Shown here: piece after piece, positions 22,729 through 33,354 of the stretch
Layout of the letters: each line of letters opens with the position of its first letter
Position numbering within the stretch: position 1 is the stretch's first letter
DNA from: Pseudomonas mucoides
Lineage (GTDB): Bacteria > Pseudomonadota > Gammaproteobacteria > Pseudomonadales > Pseudomonadaceae
Direction of reading: 5' to 3'
DNA length: 64,000 nucleotides
Assembly (NCBI RefSeq): GCF_015461845.1
Contig: NZ_JACOPW010000002.1
Coordinates: forward strand, 1,240,001 to 1,304,000
Program-made: the position numbers and the translations under genes
The notes under the pieces: model-generated
Database searches by the model: none
Told to the model about the DNA's origin: nothing
The model's input: only the letters and a program-made list of their open reading frames with translations

Positions 22729-23403
22729 ATGCGAATCCTTGTCGTCGAGGACGAGCTTAAAAGTGCCGAATACTTACATCAGGGACTGACGGAAAGTGGT
22801 TATATCGTTGACCACGCGGCAACGGGGGCCGATGGACTGCATCTGGCCCTGCAACAGGTTTATGACCTGGTGATCCTGGACGTGAATCTGCCCGAACTGG
22901 ATGGCTGGGGCGTACTTGAACAACTGCGGCGTACCCGCTCCACCCGGGTGATGATGTTGACCGCGCGCGGTCGACTGGCCGACAAGATTCGTGGCCTGGA
23001 CCTGGGCGCCGATGACTACCTGGTCAAGCCGTTCGAGTTTCCGGAATTGCTGGCGCGGGTACGCACCTTGATGCGCCGCAGCGAAAACATCCCGGTGCCA
23101 CAGGTGCTCAAAGTCGCCGACCTCGAACTCGACCCGGGGCGCCACCGCGCCTTTCGCGGCGAGCAGCGCATCGACCTGACCACCAAGGAATTCGCGCTGC
23201 TGCATCTGCTGATGCGCCAGTCCGGCGAGGTGCTCACCCGCACCCAGATCATTTCGCTGGTGTGGGACATGAACTTCGACTGCGACACCAACGTGGTCGA
23301 AGTCTCGATCCGGCGCTTGCGGGCGAAAATCGATGACCCCTTCGACAACAAGTTGATTCATACCCTGCGCGGTGTCGGCTACGTGCTGGAGGCGCGGGAA
23401 TGA
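22729..23403 (+). CDS. czcR: Metal-responsive response regulator CzcR
   Basis: An OmpR/PhoB-type response regulator (224 residues). The receiver domain has the acidic pocket (VVEDE) and the phospho-acceptor Asp in LVILDVNLPELDGWG, near residue 51. The TAR and KPFEF residues mark the phosphorylation switch. The C-terminal winged helix ends in RRLRAKIDDPFDNKLIHTLRGVGYVLEARE. It is coupled to the sensor gene by an ATGA overlap and is divergent from czcCBA, which it presumably activates. The CopR/IrlR-like subgroup is also possible; context favours CzcR. Confidence 0.9.
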   Translation: MRILVVEDELKSAEYLHQGLTESGYIVDHAATGADGLHLALQQVYDLVILDVNLPELDGWGVLEQLRRTRSTRVMMLTARGRLADKIRGLDLGADDYLVKPFEFPELLARVRTLMRRSENIPVPQVLKVADLELDPGRHRAFRGEQRIDLTTKEFALLHLLMRQSGEVLTRTQIISLVWDMNFDCDTNVVEVSIRRLRAKIDDPFDNKLIHTLRGVGYVLEARE

Positions 23404-24809
23404 AGCCGGTGAGCCTGTCGCTGCGCCTCGGCCTGACGGTGAGTATTCTCGGGGCGCTGTTGGTGGTGTTTCTGGCGAGCTTGGCGTATTTCGCCCTGAC
23501 CCATGAGCTCAATTCACTCTCCCGGGACAGTCTGGAAAAGAAAATGGCGCAGGTGGAACACAGCCTGTCGCTGTACATCGATGCCAATGAAGTCAGTGGC
23601 AAACCGCACATTCTGCTCGATCAGGTCATGGGGCATGACAACCTGACGCTAACGATTTATGACCGCTCGAACCTGCGATCACCGTTGTTGAAGTCCGGCT
23701 CCGGCATGGCCGATCCGCGCGTCGAACTGAAGGTCATGCGGGCGGCCACCGATCAGTTGGCTTACTCCACCAGCACCGATGCCCAAGGCGTAAAGTTTCT
23801 GACCGCCTCCCGATTGATCCGCCTGAAGGACGGCACCAGCGTCCCGGTAATGCTGTCGATGGACAATGCCCACGATCAGGCATTGCTCAGTGCCTATCTG
23901 CGCACGACGCTGATGGCGTTGCCGTTGCTGCTGATCCTCATCGGCCTCTGTGCCTGGGCGGCCGTGCAGCGTGGCCTGGCACCGATGCGCGAGTTTCGTA
24001 AAGTGGCGGAGATGGTGTCGACGCAAGACCTCGACCATCGACTCTCGGTGGTGAACATGCCGCAGGAACTCAGTGAACTGGCGCAGGGCATCAATTTCAT
24101 GCTGCATCGCCTCGACAGCGGCGTGCAGCAGTTGTCGCAGTTCTCCGATGACCTGGCCCACGAACTGCGCTCGCCGATCAACAACCTGATGGGCAAGGCA
24201 CAGGTGACGCTCTCCCGTGAACGCACGACGGATGAGTACAAGGACGTTTTAGTGTCGTGTACCGAAGAACTGGATCGCCTTGCGCGGATTGTCTCGGACA
24301 TGCTGTTTCTGGCGCAGGTCAGCCACCCGGCGGCGCTGACGCCTTTCGAGCTGATTGCGCTGGAAGATGAAGCCCTGAAAGTCGCCGACCTGTTTTCCCT
24401 GTCCGCACAGGACAAACAGATTCAGTTGACGGTCATTGGCAGTGCCCGGGTGATGGGCGACCGGCTGATGATCCAGCGGGCGATCTCGAACCTGCTGTCC
24501 AACGCCCTGCGCCACTGCCCCGCCGGGCAAACGGTGTCGCTGCTGATTGAACAAGGCGCAACGCAGGTTTCCCTGCTGGTCAGCAACCCCGGAGCGGGCA
24601 TCGAGGCGCAGCATCTGCCGCATCTGTTCGACCGCTTTTACCGCGTCGACAGCAGCCGCTGCCGCGCACACGGCAGCACTGGACTGGGCCTGGCCATCGT
24701 GCGCTCGATCATGAGCCTGCATCAGGGCGTGGCGGAGGTTAAGAGCCTGCCGGGAGTGATGACGGTGTTTCGGTTGGGGTTTCCTGCGATTGAGGGGGTG
24801 GCGCACTGA
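23400..24809 (+). CDS. czcS: Metal-sensing histidine kinase CzcS
   Basis: An inner-membrane sensor kinase of the heavy-metal type (469 residues). The first span is near residues 9-30, a periplasmic sensor loop runs to about residue 165, then a second span (TTLMALPLLLILIGLCAWAAVQ), a HAMP region, and the dimerisation domain with the phospho-His in FSDDLAHELRSPINNL. The ATPase domain has N-box NLLSNALRHC and the STGLGLAIV glycine box. It is translationally coupled to czcR. Confidence 0.92.
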   Translation: MKPVSLSLRLGLTVSILGALLVVFLASLAYFALTHELNSLSRDSLEKKMAQVEHSLSLYIDANEVSGKPHILLDQVMGHDNLTLTIYDRSNLRSPLLKSGSGMADPRVELKVMRAATDQLAYSTSTDAQGVKFLTASRLIRLKDGTSVPVMLSMDNAHDQALLSAYLRTTLMALPLLLILIGLCAWAAVQRGLAPMREFRKVAEMVSTQDLDHRLSVVNMPQELSELAQGINFMLHRLDSGVQQLSQFSDDLAHELRSPINNLMGKAQVTLSRERTTDEYKDVLVSCTEELDRLARIVSDMLFLAQVSHPAALTPFELIALEDEALKVADLFSLSAQDKQIQLTVIGSARVMGDRLMIQRAISNLLSNALRHCPAGQTVSLLIEQGATQVSLLVSNPGAGIEAQHLPHLFDRFYRVDSSRCRAHGSTGLGLAIVRSIMSLHQGVAEVKSLPGVMTVFRLGFPAIEGVAH

Positions 24810-24843
24810 AGCATCGGATTTGAGATATCCGCTGCCGGGGCCG

Positions 24844-24954
24844 GCCTCATCGCGGGCGAGCCCGGCTCCCACAGTGATCACCGTCGTCCGCAGCATGTGT
24901 GCCCCCGCTGAAACCTGTGGGAGCGTGGCTTGCCCGCGATGGCGGTGGGTCAGG
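24844..24954. repeat. Pair of variant REP units
   Basis: Two inverted units of the CTCATCGCGGGCGAGCCCGGCTCCCA / TGGGAGCGTGGCTTGCCCGCGAT type between the ends of czcS and the glp operon. Confidence 0.75.
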
Positions 24955-24960
24955 CACCCA

Positions 24961-24986
24961 CAAAAACGGCACCTTTCGGTGCCGTT
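24961..24986 (-). terminator. Terminator of the glp ABC operon
   Basis: On the minus strand AACGGCACC pairs with GGTGCCGTT around GAAA, followed by a T-run, about 20 bases after the glpV stop. Confidence 0.9.
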
Positions 24987-25007
24987 CGCCTTGCTCAGTA
25001 CAGAGGT

Positions 25008-26750
<1,743 letters not shown>

Positions 26751-26797
26751 AGAGACCTCCTGTTTGATTTTCGGAGCAACATTGCCGAGCGATTCGA

Positions 26798-27070
26798 CTA
26801 GCCCCAACGCATCACAGCCAACAGCCACACCAGGGACAACGCGGACGCTACCCAGATGCTCCAGTCGGTGACGCCGATTACCAGCAAATGCAGGTAGGCG
26901 CTGCCGAGAAGACCGATAAACAGCCGATCGCCACGGGTGGTGGCAATCGGCAACAAACCCCGCCGAAGAATGCTCGGCGAACGCAATTCCCAGGTCGTCA
27001 TGCCCACCAGAATCAGGCCAATGACGATGAAGAACGCCGCGGTCGGGACCGTCCAACTCATCCATTCCAT
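26798..27070 (-). CDS. glpU: Small membrane protein GlpU (DUF2160)
   Basis: A 90-residue membrane protein beginning MEWMSWTVPTAAFF, with about three hydrophobic segments and a charged middle (RGLLPIATTRGDRLF). Proteins of this DUF2160 type occur in glycerol ABC transporter operons between permease and binding-protein genes, exactly as here. The start is set by GAGGAG upstream. The function is unknown; an accessory role in the transporter is inferred. Confidence 0.85.
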   Translation of the reverse strand: MEWMSWTVPTAAFFIVIGLILVGMTTWELRSPSILRRGLLPIATTRGDRLFIGLLGSAYLHLLVIGVTDWSIWVASALSLVWLLAVMRWG

Positions 27071-27080
27071 CACCAGCTCC

Positions 27081-27881
<801 letters not shown>

Positions 27882-27889
27882 GATGGGCC

Positions 27890-28756
27890 TCAGCGGTTGG
27901 CGTCAGAGTGAGTCATGGCGGTGTAGAACAACCAGGACACCAACAGGATGATCAGGAAGTACACCAGCGAAAACGCCGCTGCCGGTCCCAGGTCGAATTG
28001 CCCTACGGCCATCTGGGTCAACGTCTGACTGAGGAACGTCGTGGCATTCCCAGGGCCGCCACCGGTCAGTACGAACGGCTCGGTGTAGATCATGAAACTG
28101 TCCATGAAGCGCAGCATCACCGCGATCAGCAGCACGCTTTTCAGCTTGGGCAACTGGATGTGCCGGAACACTGCCCACGCCGAGGCCCGATCAATCCGCG
28201 CCGCCTGGTAATACACGTCCGGAATCGCCCGCAGCCCGGAGAAGCACAACAGCGCCACCAGCGACGTCCAGTGCCACACGTCCATCACCAGCACCGTGAC
28301 CCAGGCGTCCATGGTGTTCGACGCATAGTTGTAGTTAATGCCCATGGCATTCAGGCTCGAACCCAGCAGGCCGATGTCGGCGCGGCCGAAAATCTGCCAG
28401 ATGGTGCCGACCACGTTCCATGGAATCAGCAGTGGAATGGCCAGGATGATCAGCACCAGTGACGACCAGCGGCCCTTGGTCGGCATGGTCAGGGCGATGG
28501 CGATGCCCAGCGGGATTTCGATCAGCAGCACGCAGGCCGAGTAGATGAACTGCCGCAGCAGCGAGTCATGCAGGCGCGGATCGAGCAACACCTGCTTGTA
28601 CCAGTCGGCGCCGACGAAGTAGCGGCTGGACTGGTCGAAGATGTCCTGCACCGAATAGTTGACCACCGTCATCATCGGGATCACCGCACTGAAGGCCACC
28701 AGCAGGAACACCGGCAACACCAGCCACCAGGCCTTGTTGTTTTGCACCTTGTTCAT
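27890..28756 (-). CDS. glpP: ABC transporter permease GlpP
   Basis: A sugar-type ABC permease of the MalF/UgpA class (288 residues, six predicted spans). The coupling loop reads YQAARIDRASAWAVFRHIQLPKL, the EAA-type motif that docks the ATPase. The start overlaps the glpT stop by four bases. Confidence 0.9.
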   Translation of the reverse strand: MNKVQNNKAWWLVLPVFLLVAFSAVIPMMTVVNYSVQDIFDQSSRYFVGADWYKQVLLDPRLHDSLLRQFIYSACVLLIEIPLGIAIALTMPTKGRWSSLVLIILAIPLLIPWNVVGTIWQIFGRADIGLLGSSLNAMGINYNYASNTMDAWVTVLVMDVWHWTSLVALLCFSGLRAIPDVYYQAARIDRASAWAVFRHIQLPKLKSVLLIAVMLRFMDSFMIYTEPFVLTGGGPGNATTFLSQTLTQMAVGQFDLGPAAAFSLVYFLIILLVSWLFYTAMTHSDANR

Positions 28757-29850
28757 GGCTGTGTCTCCAGCAGGTAATCATCGGCATAGACCATCAACCA
28801 CTGCGCCGGAAAACTGATGTACGCCGTGCCTTCGGGCACCGGTTTGTCTTCGGCCAGGCGCACTTTCAACGGCGCGCCGTCGAGGTTCAGGGTCAGGATC
28901 TTGTAGGTCCCGAGGTCTTCGATGTGTACGACCTGTGCTTGCATCGCGTCATCAAAGGGTTCCTCCCACACGTGGACGAACTCCGGACGGATGCCGACTT
29001 TCAGGGTTTTCCACTCGGACTCGGCGATGCGCTGCTGTTGCGCCTCGGACAGCGGCAGGTGCGTCGAGGCGAACCCCACGCCACCCGGTTGCGGCGTGAC
29101 CTCGATCAGGTTCATCCCCGGGCTGCCGATGAAATAGCCGACAAAGGTGTGGCTCGGCCGTTCGAACAATTCCCGCGGCGTACCGAATTGCACGATCTGC
29201 CCGCCGTACATCACCGCAATTTTGTCAGCGAAGGTCGAGGCCTCCAGCTGATCGTGGGTGACGTAGACCATGGTGATGTTGAACTGCTCGTGAATCTGCT
29301 TGAGCTTGCGCCGCAGCTTCCACTTCAGGTGCGGATCGATCACGGTCAGCGGTTCGTCGAACAGGATCGCCGAGACGTCATCGCGCACCAGCCCACGGCC
29401 CATGGAGACTTTCTGTTTTTCATCGGCGGTGAGGTTGCTGGCCTTTTTGCTCAGCAACGCCTGCAGGTCAAGGACCTCGGCGATTTCCTGCACCTTGCTG
29501 TGAATTCTCGCCTCGGCCATGCCCTGGTTACGCAGCGGAAACGCCAGGTTATCGAACACCGTCATGGTGTCGTAGACCACCGGGAACTGAAAAACCTGGG
29601 CGATGTTGCGCTTCTCCGGCGTCAGGTCGTTGACCGCTTTGCCGTCGAACAACACATGCCCCTGCGAGGGGCTGAGCAGCCCGGAAATGATGTTGAGCAA
29701 GGTCGACTTGCCGCACCCCGAAGGCCCGAGCAACGCATAGGCGCCGCCCTGCTCCCAGATGTGATCCATCTCGCGGATCGCGTAATCCTCAGGACCGGTG
29801 GGGGTTTTGGTGTAACTGTGGGCGAGGTTCTGCAAACGGATTTCGGCCAT
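28753..29850 (-). CDS. glpT: ABC transporter ATPase GlpT with altered signature motif
   Basis: An ATP-binding subunit of the glycerol ABC transporter (365 residues). Walker A is GPSGCGKST (residues 42-50), Walker B AILFDEP with Glu 166, and a TOBE-type regulatory domain forms the C-terminal third. The LSGGQ signature is replaced by LTADEKQ (140-146). Its partner GlpS keeps LSGGQ, so the expected GlpS-GlpT heterodimer would have one normal and one altered ATP site. It overlaps its neighbours on both sides by one to four bases. Confidence 0.9.
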   Translation of the reverse strand: MAEIRLQNLAHSYTKTPTGPEDYAIREMDHIWEQGGAYALLGPSGCGKSTLLNIISGLLSPSQGHVLFDGKAVNDLTPEKRNIAQVFQFPVVYDTMTVFDNLAFPLRNQGMAEARIHSKVQEIAEVLDLQALLSKKASNLTADEKQKVSMGRGLVRDDVSAILFDEPLTVIDPHLKWKLRRKLKQIHEQFNITMVYVTHDQLEASTFADKIAVMYGGQIVQFGTPRELFERPSHTFVGYFIGSPGMNLIEVTPQPGGVGFASTHLPLSEAQQQRIAESEWKTLKVGIRPEFVHVWEEPFDDAMQAQVVHIEDLGTYKILTLNLDGAPLKVRLAEDKPVPEGTAYISFPAQWLMVYADDYLLETQP

Positions 29851-30944
29851 CAGGCAACCCTCGCAATACGGCGGCCGGGCGCCTGGACCAGACGTCCCTG
29901 CGCATCGAACACAAACAATTTATGGGTCGGGATATAGATGCGGATCGGTGCATCGACGTCGTATTCGTGAACGCCGGGCAAGTGCAGCACCAGCAGGAAA
30001 TGCTCGTTGCGCACGTGCAGGAAGGTTTCCGAACCACTGATCTCGGCGACCTCGACGGTCACGGCCAGCTCCAGGTCATCGTCGTTGCTCGGCACCAGCG
30101 AGATGTGGCTCGGCCGCACGCCAAAGCGGAATTCGCCCTCGCCCACCGGCCGCAAATCCACGTTCAACGGGAAGTGCACGAAATTGGCGAAGCTGACTTC
30201 GTTGCCGACAATGCGCCCCGGCATCAGGTTGATCGGCGGCTCGGAGAACAGCTCTGCCGCGAGCACGCTTTGCGGCTGGTGATAGACCTCGGACGACTTG
30301 CCGCTCTGGATCACCCGGCCTTCGTGAAGAATGGTCGTGGTGCCGCCCAGCGCCAGGGCTTCGTTGGGTTCGGTGGTGGCGTAGATGGCGATGGTGTGGC
30401 GGGCCTTGAACAGCTCGCGCATTTCCTGGCGCAGTTCTTCGCGCAGCTTGTAATCGAGGTTGACCAGCGGCTCGTCGAACAGGATCAGCTCGGCGTCCTT
30501 GACCAGCGCGCGGGCCATGGCCGTGCGCTGTTGCTGACCGCCGGAGAGTTCAAGGGGATGGCGCTGGAGAAACTTCTCGATGCGCAGCATCTTCGCGGTT
30601 TCCAGCACTTTGCTCTGGATCAGCTCATTGGACACACCGCCCTGGCGCAATGGCGAGGCAATGTTCTCGAAGACGGTCATGGTCGGGTAATTGATGAACT
30701 GTTGATAAACCATCGACACGTTGCGCAAACGCACCGGGCGCTGGGTGACATCGACGCCGTTCATGAGGATGCGGCCGCTGTCGGGCTTGTCCAGCCCGGC
30801 CATCAGGCGCATCAGACTGGTTTTGCCGGACAGCGTGCGCCCGAGCAAAACGTTGAAGGAACCGGGTTCAAAACTCAGGCAGGCATCGTCGATCCAGGTC
30901 TGGCCCTCGACGGTGCGGCTGACGTGCTCCAGGGTTAATGACAT
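29850..30944 (-). CDS. glpS: ABC transporter ATPase GlpS
   Basis: An ATP-binding subunit of the glycerol ABC transporter (364 residues). The Walker A loop is the variant GRTLSGKT (35-42), the signature LSGGQQQR is intact, and Walker B reads LILFDEPLVNLD. The C-terminal part is a TOBE-like domain. It is the first gene of the operon, 46 bases downstream of a sigma-54 promoter on the same strand. Its stop and the glpT start share one base. Confidence 0.9.
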   Translation of the reverse strand: MSLTLEHVSRTVEGQTWIDDACLSFEPGSFNVLLGRTLSGKTSLMRLMAGLDKPDSGRILMNGVDVTQRPVRLRNVSMVYQQFINYPTMTVFENIASPLRQGGVSNELIQSKVLETAKMLRIEKFLQRHPLELSGGQQQRTAMARALVKDAELILFDEPLVNLDYKLREELRQEMRELFKARHTIAIYATTEPNEALALGGTTTILHEGRVIQSGKSSEVYHQPQSVLAAELFSEPPINLMPGRIVGNEVSFANFVHFPLNVDLRPVGEGEFRFGVRPSHISLVPSNDDDLELAVTVEVAEISGSETFLHVRNEHFLLVLHLPGVHEYDVDAPIRIYIPTHKLFVFDAQGRLVQAPGRRIARVA

Positions 30945-30989
30945 GGCTCGGCCTTTTTATTATTTGGAGTCAAGCGACCGGAGCTACAG

Positions 30990-31006
30990 AGCGAGTTTCG
31001 TGCCAG
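30990..31006 (-). promoter_or_regulatory. Sigma-54 promoter of the glp ABC operon
   Basis: On the minus strand: TGGCACGAAACTCGCT, with GG (31004-31003) and GC (30992-30991) separated by exactly ten bases, close to the TGGCAC-N5-TTGC consensus. Transcription would start near 30980, about 35 bases before glpS. The divergent neighbour encodes a sigma-54 activator. Confidence 0.8.
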
Positions 31007-31069
31007 AAATTGCAAGCTATTGATCTGGTTTGAAAATCCTTCAGTGAAGGGTGTGAGCACTTTCGTTGC

Positions 31070-31139
31070 TGAACAGAAATGAACAACTGAGACTGAACAA
31101 CTGAACAGTCCGCTGGTTGACAATGAACAATAGTGAACA
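31070..31139. repeat. Six TGAACA repeats, candidate activator-binding region
   Basis: TGAACA occurs at 31070, 31080, 31094, 31102, 31124 and 31134, several times extended to TGAACAAC. The cluster lies 65-135 bases upstream of the -24 element of the glp promoter, the usual distance for enhancer sites bound by sigma-54 activators. Confidence 0.7.
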
Positions 31140-31190
31140 ACACTCTACACACCGTTTTACTGCGAAATATTCCGAATTACGCACGGCCCT

Positions 31191-31214
31191 GTAGCAGCTG
31201 CCGAAGGCTGCTAC
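31191..31214. repeat. Inverted repeat GTAGCAGC/GCTGCTAC
   Basis: An 8-bp perfect stem across an 8-base spacer. The sequence is of a small repeat type seen scattered in Pseudomonas genomes, with a related copy at 47493-47560. It ends right at an alternative start codon (31215) of the activator gene. Confidence 0.6.
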
Positions 31215-31265
31215 ATGAATCGCGTTACTCACAACAAAAATAATAATGTTCAGAGATCGACTGCC

Positions 31266-33116
31266 ATGGCCGCACCCGCCTCGCCGCTCTCCCACGACGC
31301 CGTCATTCAGGACTCCTGGAAGCGTTGCCGCGCCTTCGGGCTTGATCATCAGAGTGCACCCGCGTTTGATCAGCTGCCGGCCGAAGGCATCGCACAATTG
31401 CTGGAGAGCCAGCATTCCCTGGTGCAAACCACGCATCAAGAAGTCCTGCCGTATTACGAAAACATCCTGAGCAATTCCAACTGCCTGATCATGCTCGCCG
31501 ACAATCAAGGCCAGGTGCTCACGTCGTGGGGCACCCAGCGCTTTATCGAGCCGAGCCTGACCCGTGGTTTCAGCGCCGGCGCCAGCTGGATGGAGCGTTG
31601 CAGCGGCACCAACGCCATCGGCACCGCCCTCGCCTGCGAGCAGGCCGTGCACATCGAACACGATGAACACTTCCTGAAAGCCAATCGCTTCATGACCGGT
31701 TCCGCCGCGCCGATTTTCGATGCCGAGCGCAAAGTGATCGCGGTGCTGGACGTGTCCAGCGACAGTTACCTGCCGCCGTCCCATACCCTCGGCATGGTCA
31801 AGATGATGAGCCAGACCGTGGAAAACCGGCTGATTCTCAACCTGTTCCACGGCCAGCACTTTCAACTGACGTTCAACACCGGGTTGAACAACCTCGACAG
31901 CCAATGGGCCGGGCTGTTGATCTTCGACGAGACCGGCCAGGTGCTGTCCGCCAACCGCCGGGCCGACAATCTGCTGGGCATCAGCCTGTCGCGGGTCAGC
32001 GTCGAAAGCCTGTTCAAGGTGTCACTGCTGGAATTGCTGAACCAGCCCGACGGCCTGCCGTTCGCGCTGCAAGCCTCGGGGCGCAATCGCTTTCAGTGCC
32101 TGCTGCGGCGGCCGAAACAAGTACCGATTCAAGCGCGACTGTTTTCTGAACCCAAGAGCGCTGAACCGGTGGTCGTGGCGGCACCCGAAACGATCAGCCT
32201 CAACACCCTGCACTTCGGCGACAGCCGCGTGGAAAAAGCCGTGCGTCAGGCTGAACGCCTGCTGGAGAAGGACATTCCACTGCTGATCCACGGCGAAACC
32301 GGGGTCGGCAAGGAAGTCTTCGTCAAAGCCCTGCACCAGGCCAGCTCTCGCAGCAAACAACCGTTCATTGCGGTCAACTGTGCGGCGATCCCCGCCGAAC
32401 TGGTGGAATCCGAGCTGTTCGGCTACGAGAAAGGCGCGTTCACCGGGGCCAACCAGAAAGGCAGCATCGGGCTGATCCGCAAAGCCGATAAAGGCACCCT
32501 GTTTCTCGATGAAATCGGCGACATGCCGCTGCCGACCCAGGCCCGGTTGTTGAGGGTATTGCAGGAACGCTGCGTGCAACCGGTGGGCAGCAGCGAGCTG
32601 TTCCCGGTCGATATCCGGATTATTTCGGCGACCAACCGTGCGTTGCGTGAGCAAGTGCAACTGGGGCGGTTCCGCGAAGACCTGTACTACCGGATCGGCG
32701 GTTTGACCCTGGAACTACCGCCCCTGCGCGAACGCAGCGACAAGCAGGCCTTGTTCAAACGTTTGTGGGAGCAGCACCGCGAGCCATCGCAGTGGGCCGG
32801 GTTGAGCCGTGAGGTGCTGGAACTGTTCGGCCGTCATCCGTGGCCGGGGAATTTGCGCCAGGTCAGCAGCGTGATGCAGGTGGCGCTGGCCATGGCCGAG
32901 GAGCAGCCGGTACGACCGGAGCATTTGCCGGATGACTTTTTTGTCGATCTGGAGATGGAACCGGTGGATTCGCCAGAAGTGTTGGCGGTGGATTTGAATG
33001 ATGTCGAAGATTTGAATCGGCAGTTGCGGGCGGCTGGGGGGAATATTTCGCACTTGGCCCGGCGGTTGGGGGTTAGTCGCAATACCCTTTATAAGCGGTT
33101 GCGCCAGGCTGAGTGA
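31266..33116 (+). CDS. Sigma-54-dependent activator of the glp transporter (AcoR-like)
   Basis: An enhancer-binding protein of 616 residues. The N-terminal third has a GAF-type sensor (MERCSGTNAIGTALACEQAVHIEHDEHF). The AAA+ domain follows with Walker A GETGVGKE, the sigma-54 contact loop GAFTGA and Walker B TLFLDEIGDMP. The C-terminus is a Fis-type helix-turn-helix (NISHLARRLGVSRNTLYKRLRQAE). An upstream ATG at 31215 with a GAAGG site would give 633 residues. The 31266 start is chosen because the extra 17 residues look non-conserved, but this is uncertain. It is divergent from glpSTPQUV and very likely controls it. The last 117 bases are duplicated at 37535-37651. Confidence 0.9.
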   Translation: MAAPASPLSHDAVIQDSWKRCRAFGLDHQSAPAFDQLPAEGIAQLLESQHSLVQTTHQEVLPYYENILSNSNCLIMLADNQGQVLTSWGTQRFIEPSLTRGFSAGASWMERCSGTNAIGTALACEQAVHIEHDEHFLKANRFMTGSAAPIFDAERKVIAVLDVSSDSYLPPSHTLGMVKMMSQTVENRLILNLFHGQHFQLTFNTGLNNLDSQWAGLLIFDETGQVLSANRRADNLLGISLSRVSVESLFKVSLLELLNQPDGLPFALQASGRNRFQCLLRRPKQVPIQARLFSEPKSAEPVVVAAPETISLNTLHFGDSRVEKAVRQAERLLEKDIPLLIHGETGVGKEVFVKALHQASSRSKQPFIAVNCAAIPAELVESELFGYEKGAFTGANQKGSIGLIRKADKGTLFLDEIGDMPLPTQARLLRVLQERCVQPVGSSELFPVDIRIISATNRALREQVQLGRFREDLYYRIGGLTLELPPLRERSDKQALFKRLWEQHREPSQWAGLSREVLELFGRHPWPGNLRQVSSVMQVALAMAEEQPVRPEHLPDDFFVDLEMEPVDSPEVLAVDLNDVEDLNRQLRAAGGNISHLARRLGVSRNTLYKRLRQAE

Positions 33117-33299
33117 TGAGTGAACCGCAATCCTGGTGTTCGGCTTTAGACCATCGCGAGCAAGCTCGCTCCCACAGGGTTCAGTGTCGTGCGCAGAACT
33201 CAAACCAAGCGAAGATCAACTGTGGGAGCGAGCTTGCTCGCGATAGCGCCAGCCGGGACACCACAACCTTTGAGCCCTGCACATAAACAAAAACCCGCA
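33000..33299. repeat. 300-bp direct repeat, left copy
   Basis: Matches 37535-37834 at a constant offset of 4535 bases with three mismatches and no gaps. It covers the last 39 codons of the sigma-54 activator, a REP pair (about 33151-33249) and the left arm of a terminator. It ends inside the terminator loop, where foreign sequence begins. Confidence 0.97.
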
Positions 33300-33354
33300 T
33301 CGCATAAAGTGCTAATTGCGGCGACTGAATTTGTTGAATGAAATGATGCCGAAG

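Noticed and set aside
33000..33299. The 300-bp repeat as transposon target-site duplication
   Set aside because: Far too long for any known transposase, and no terminal inverted repeats or transposase gene are present.
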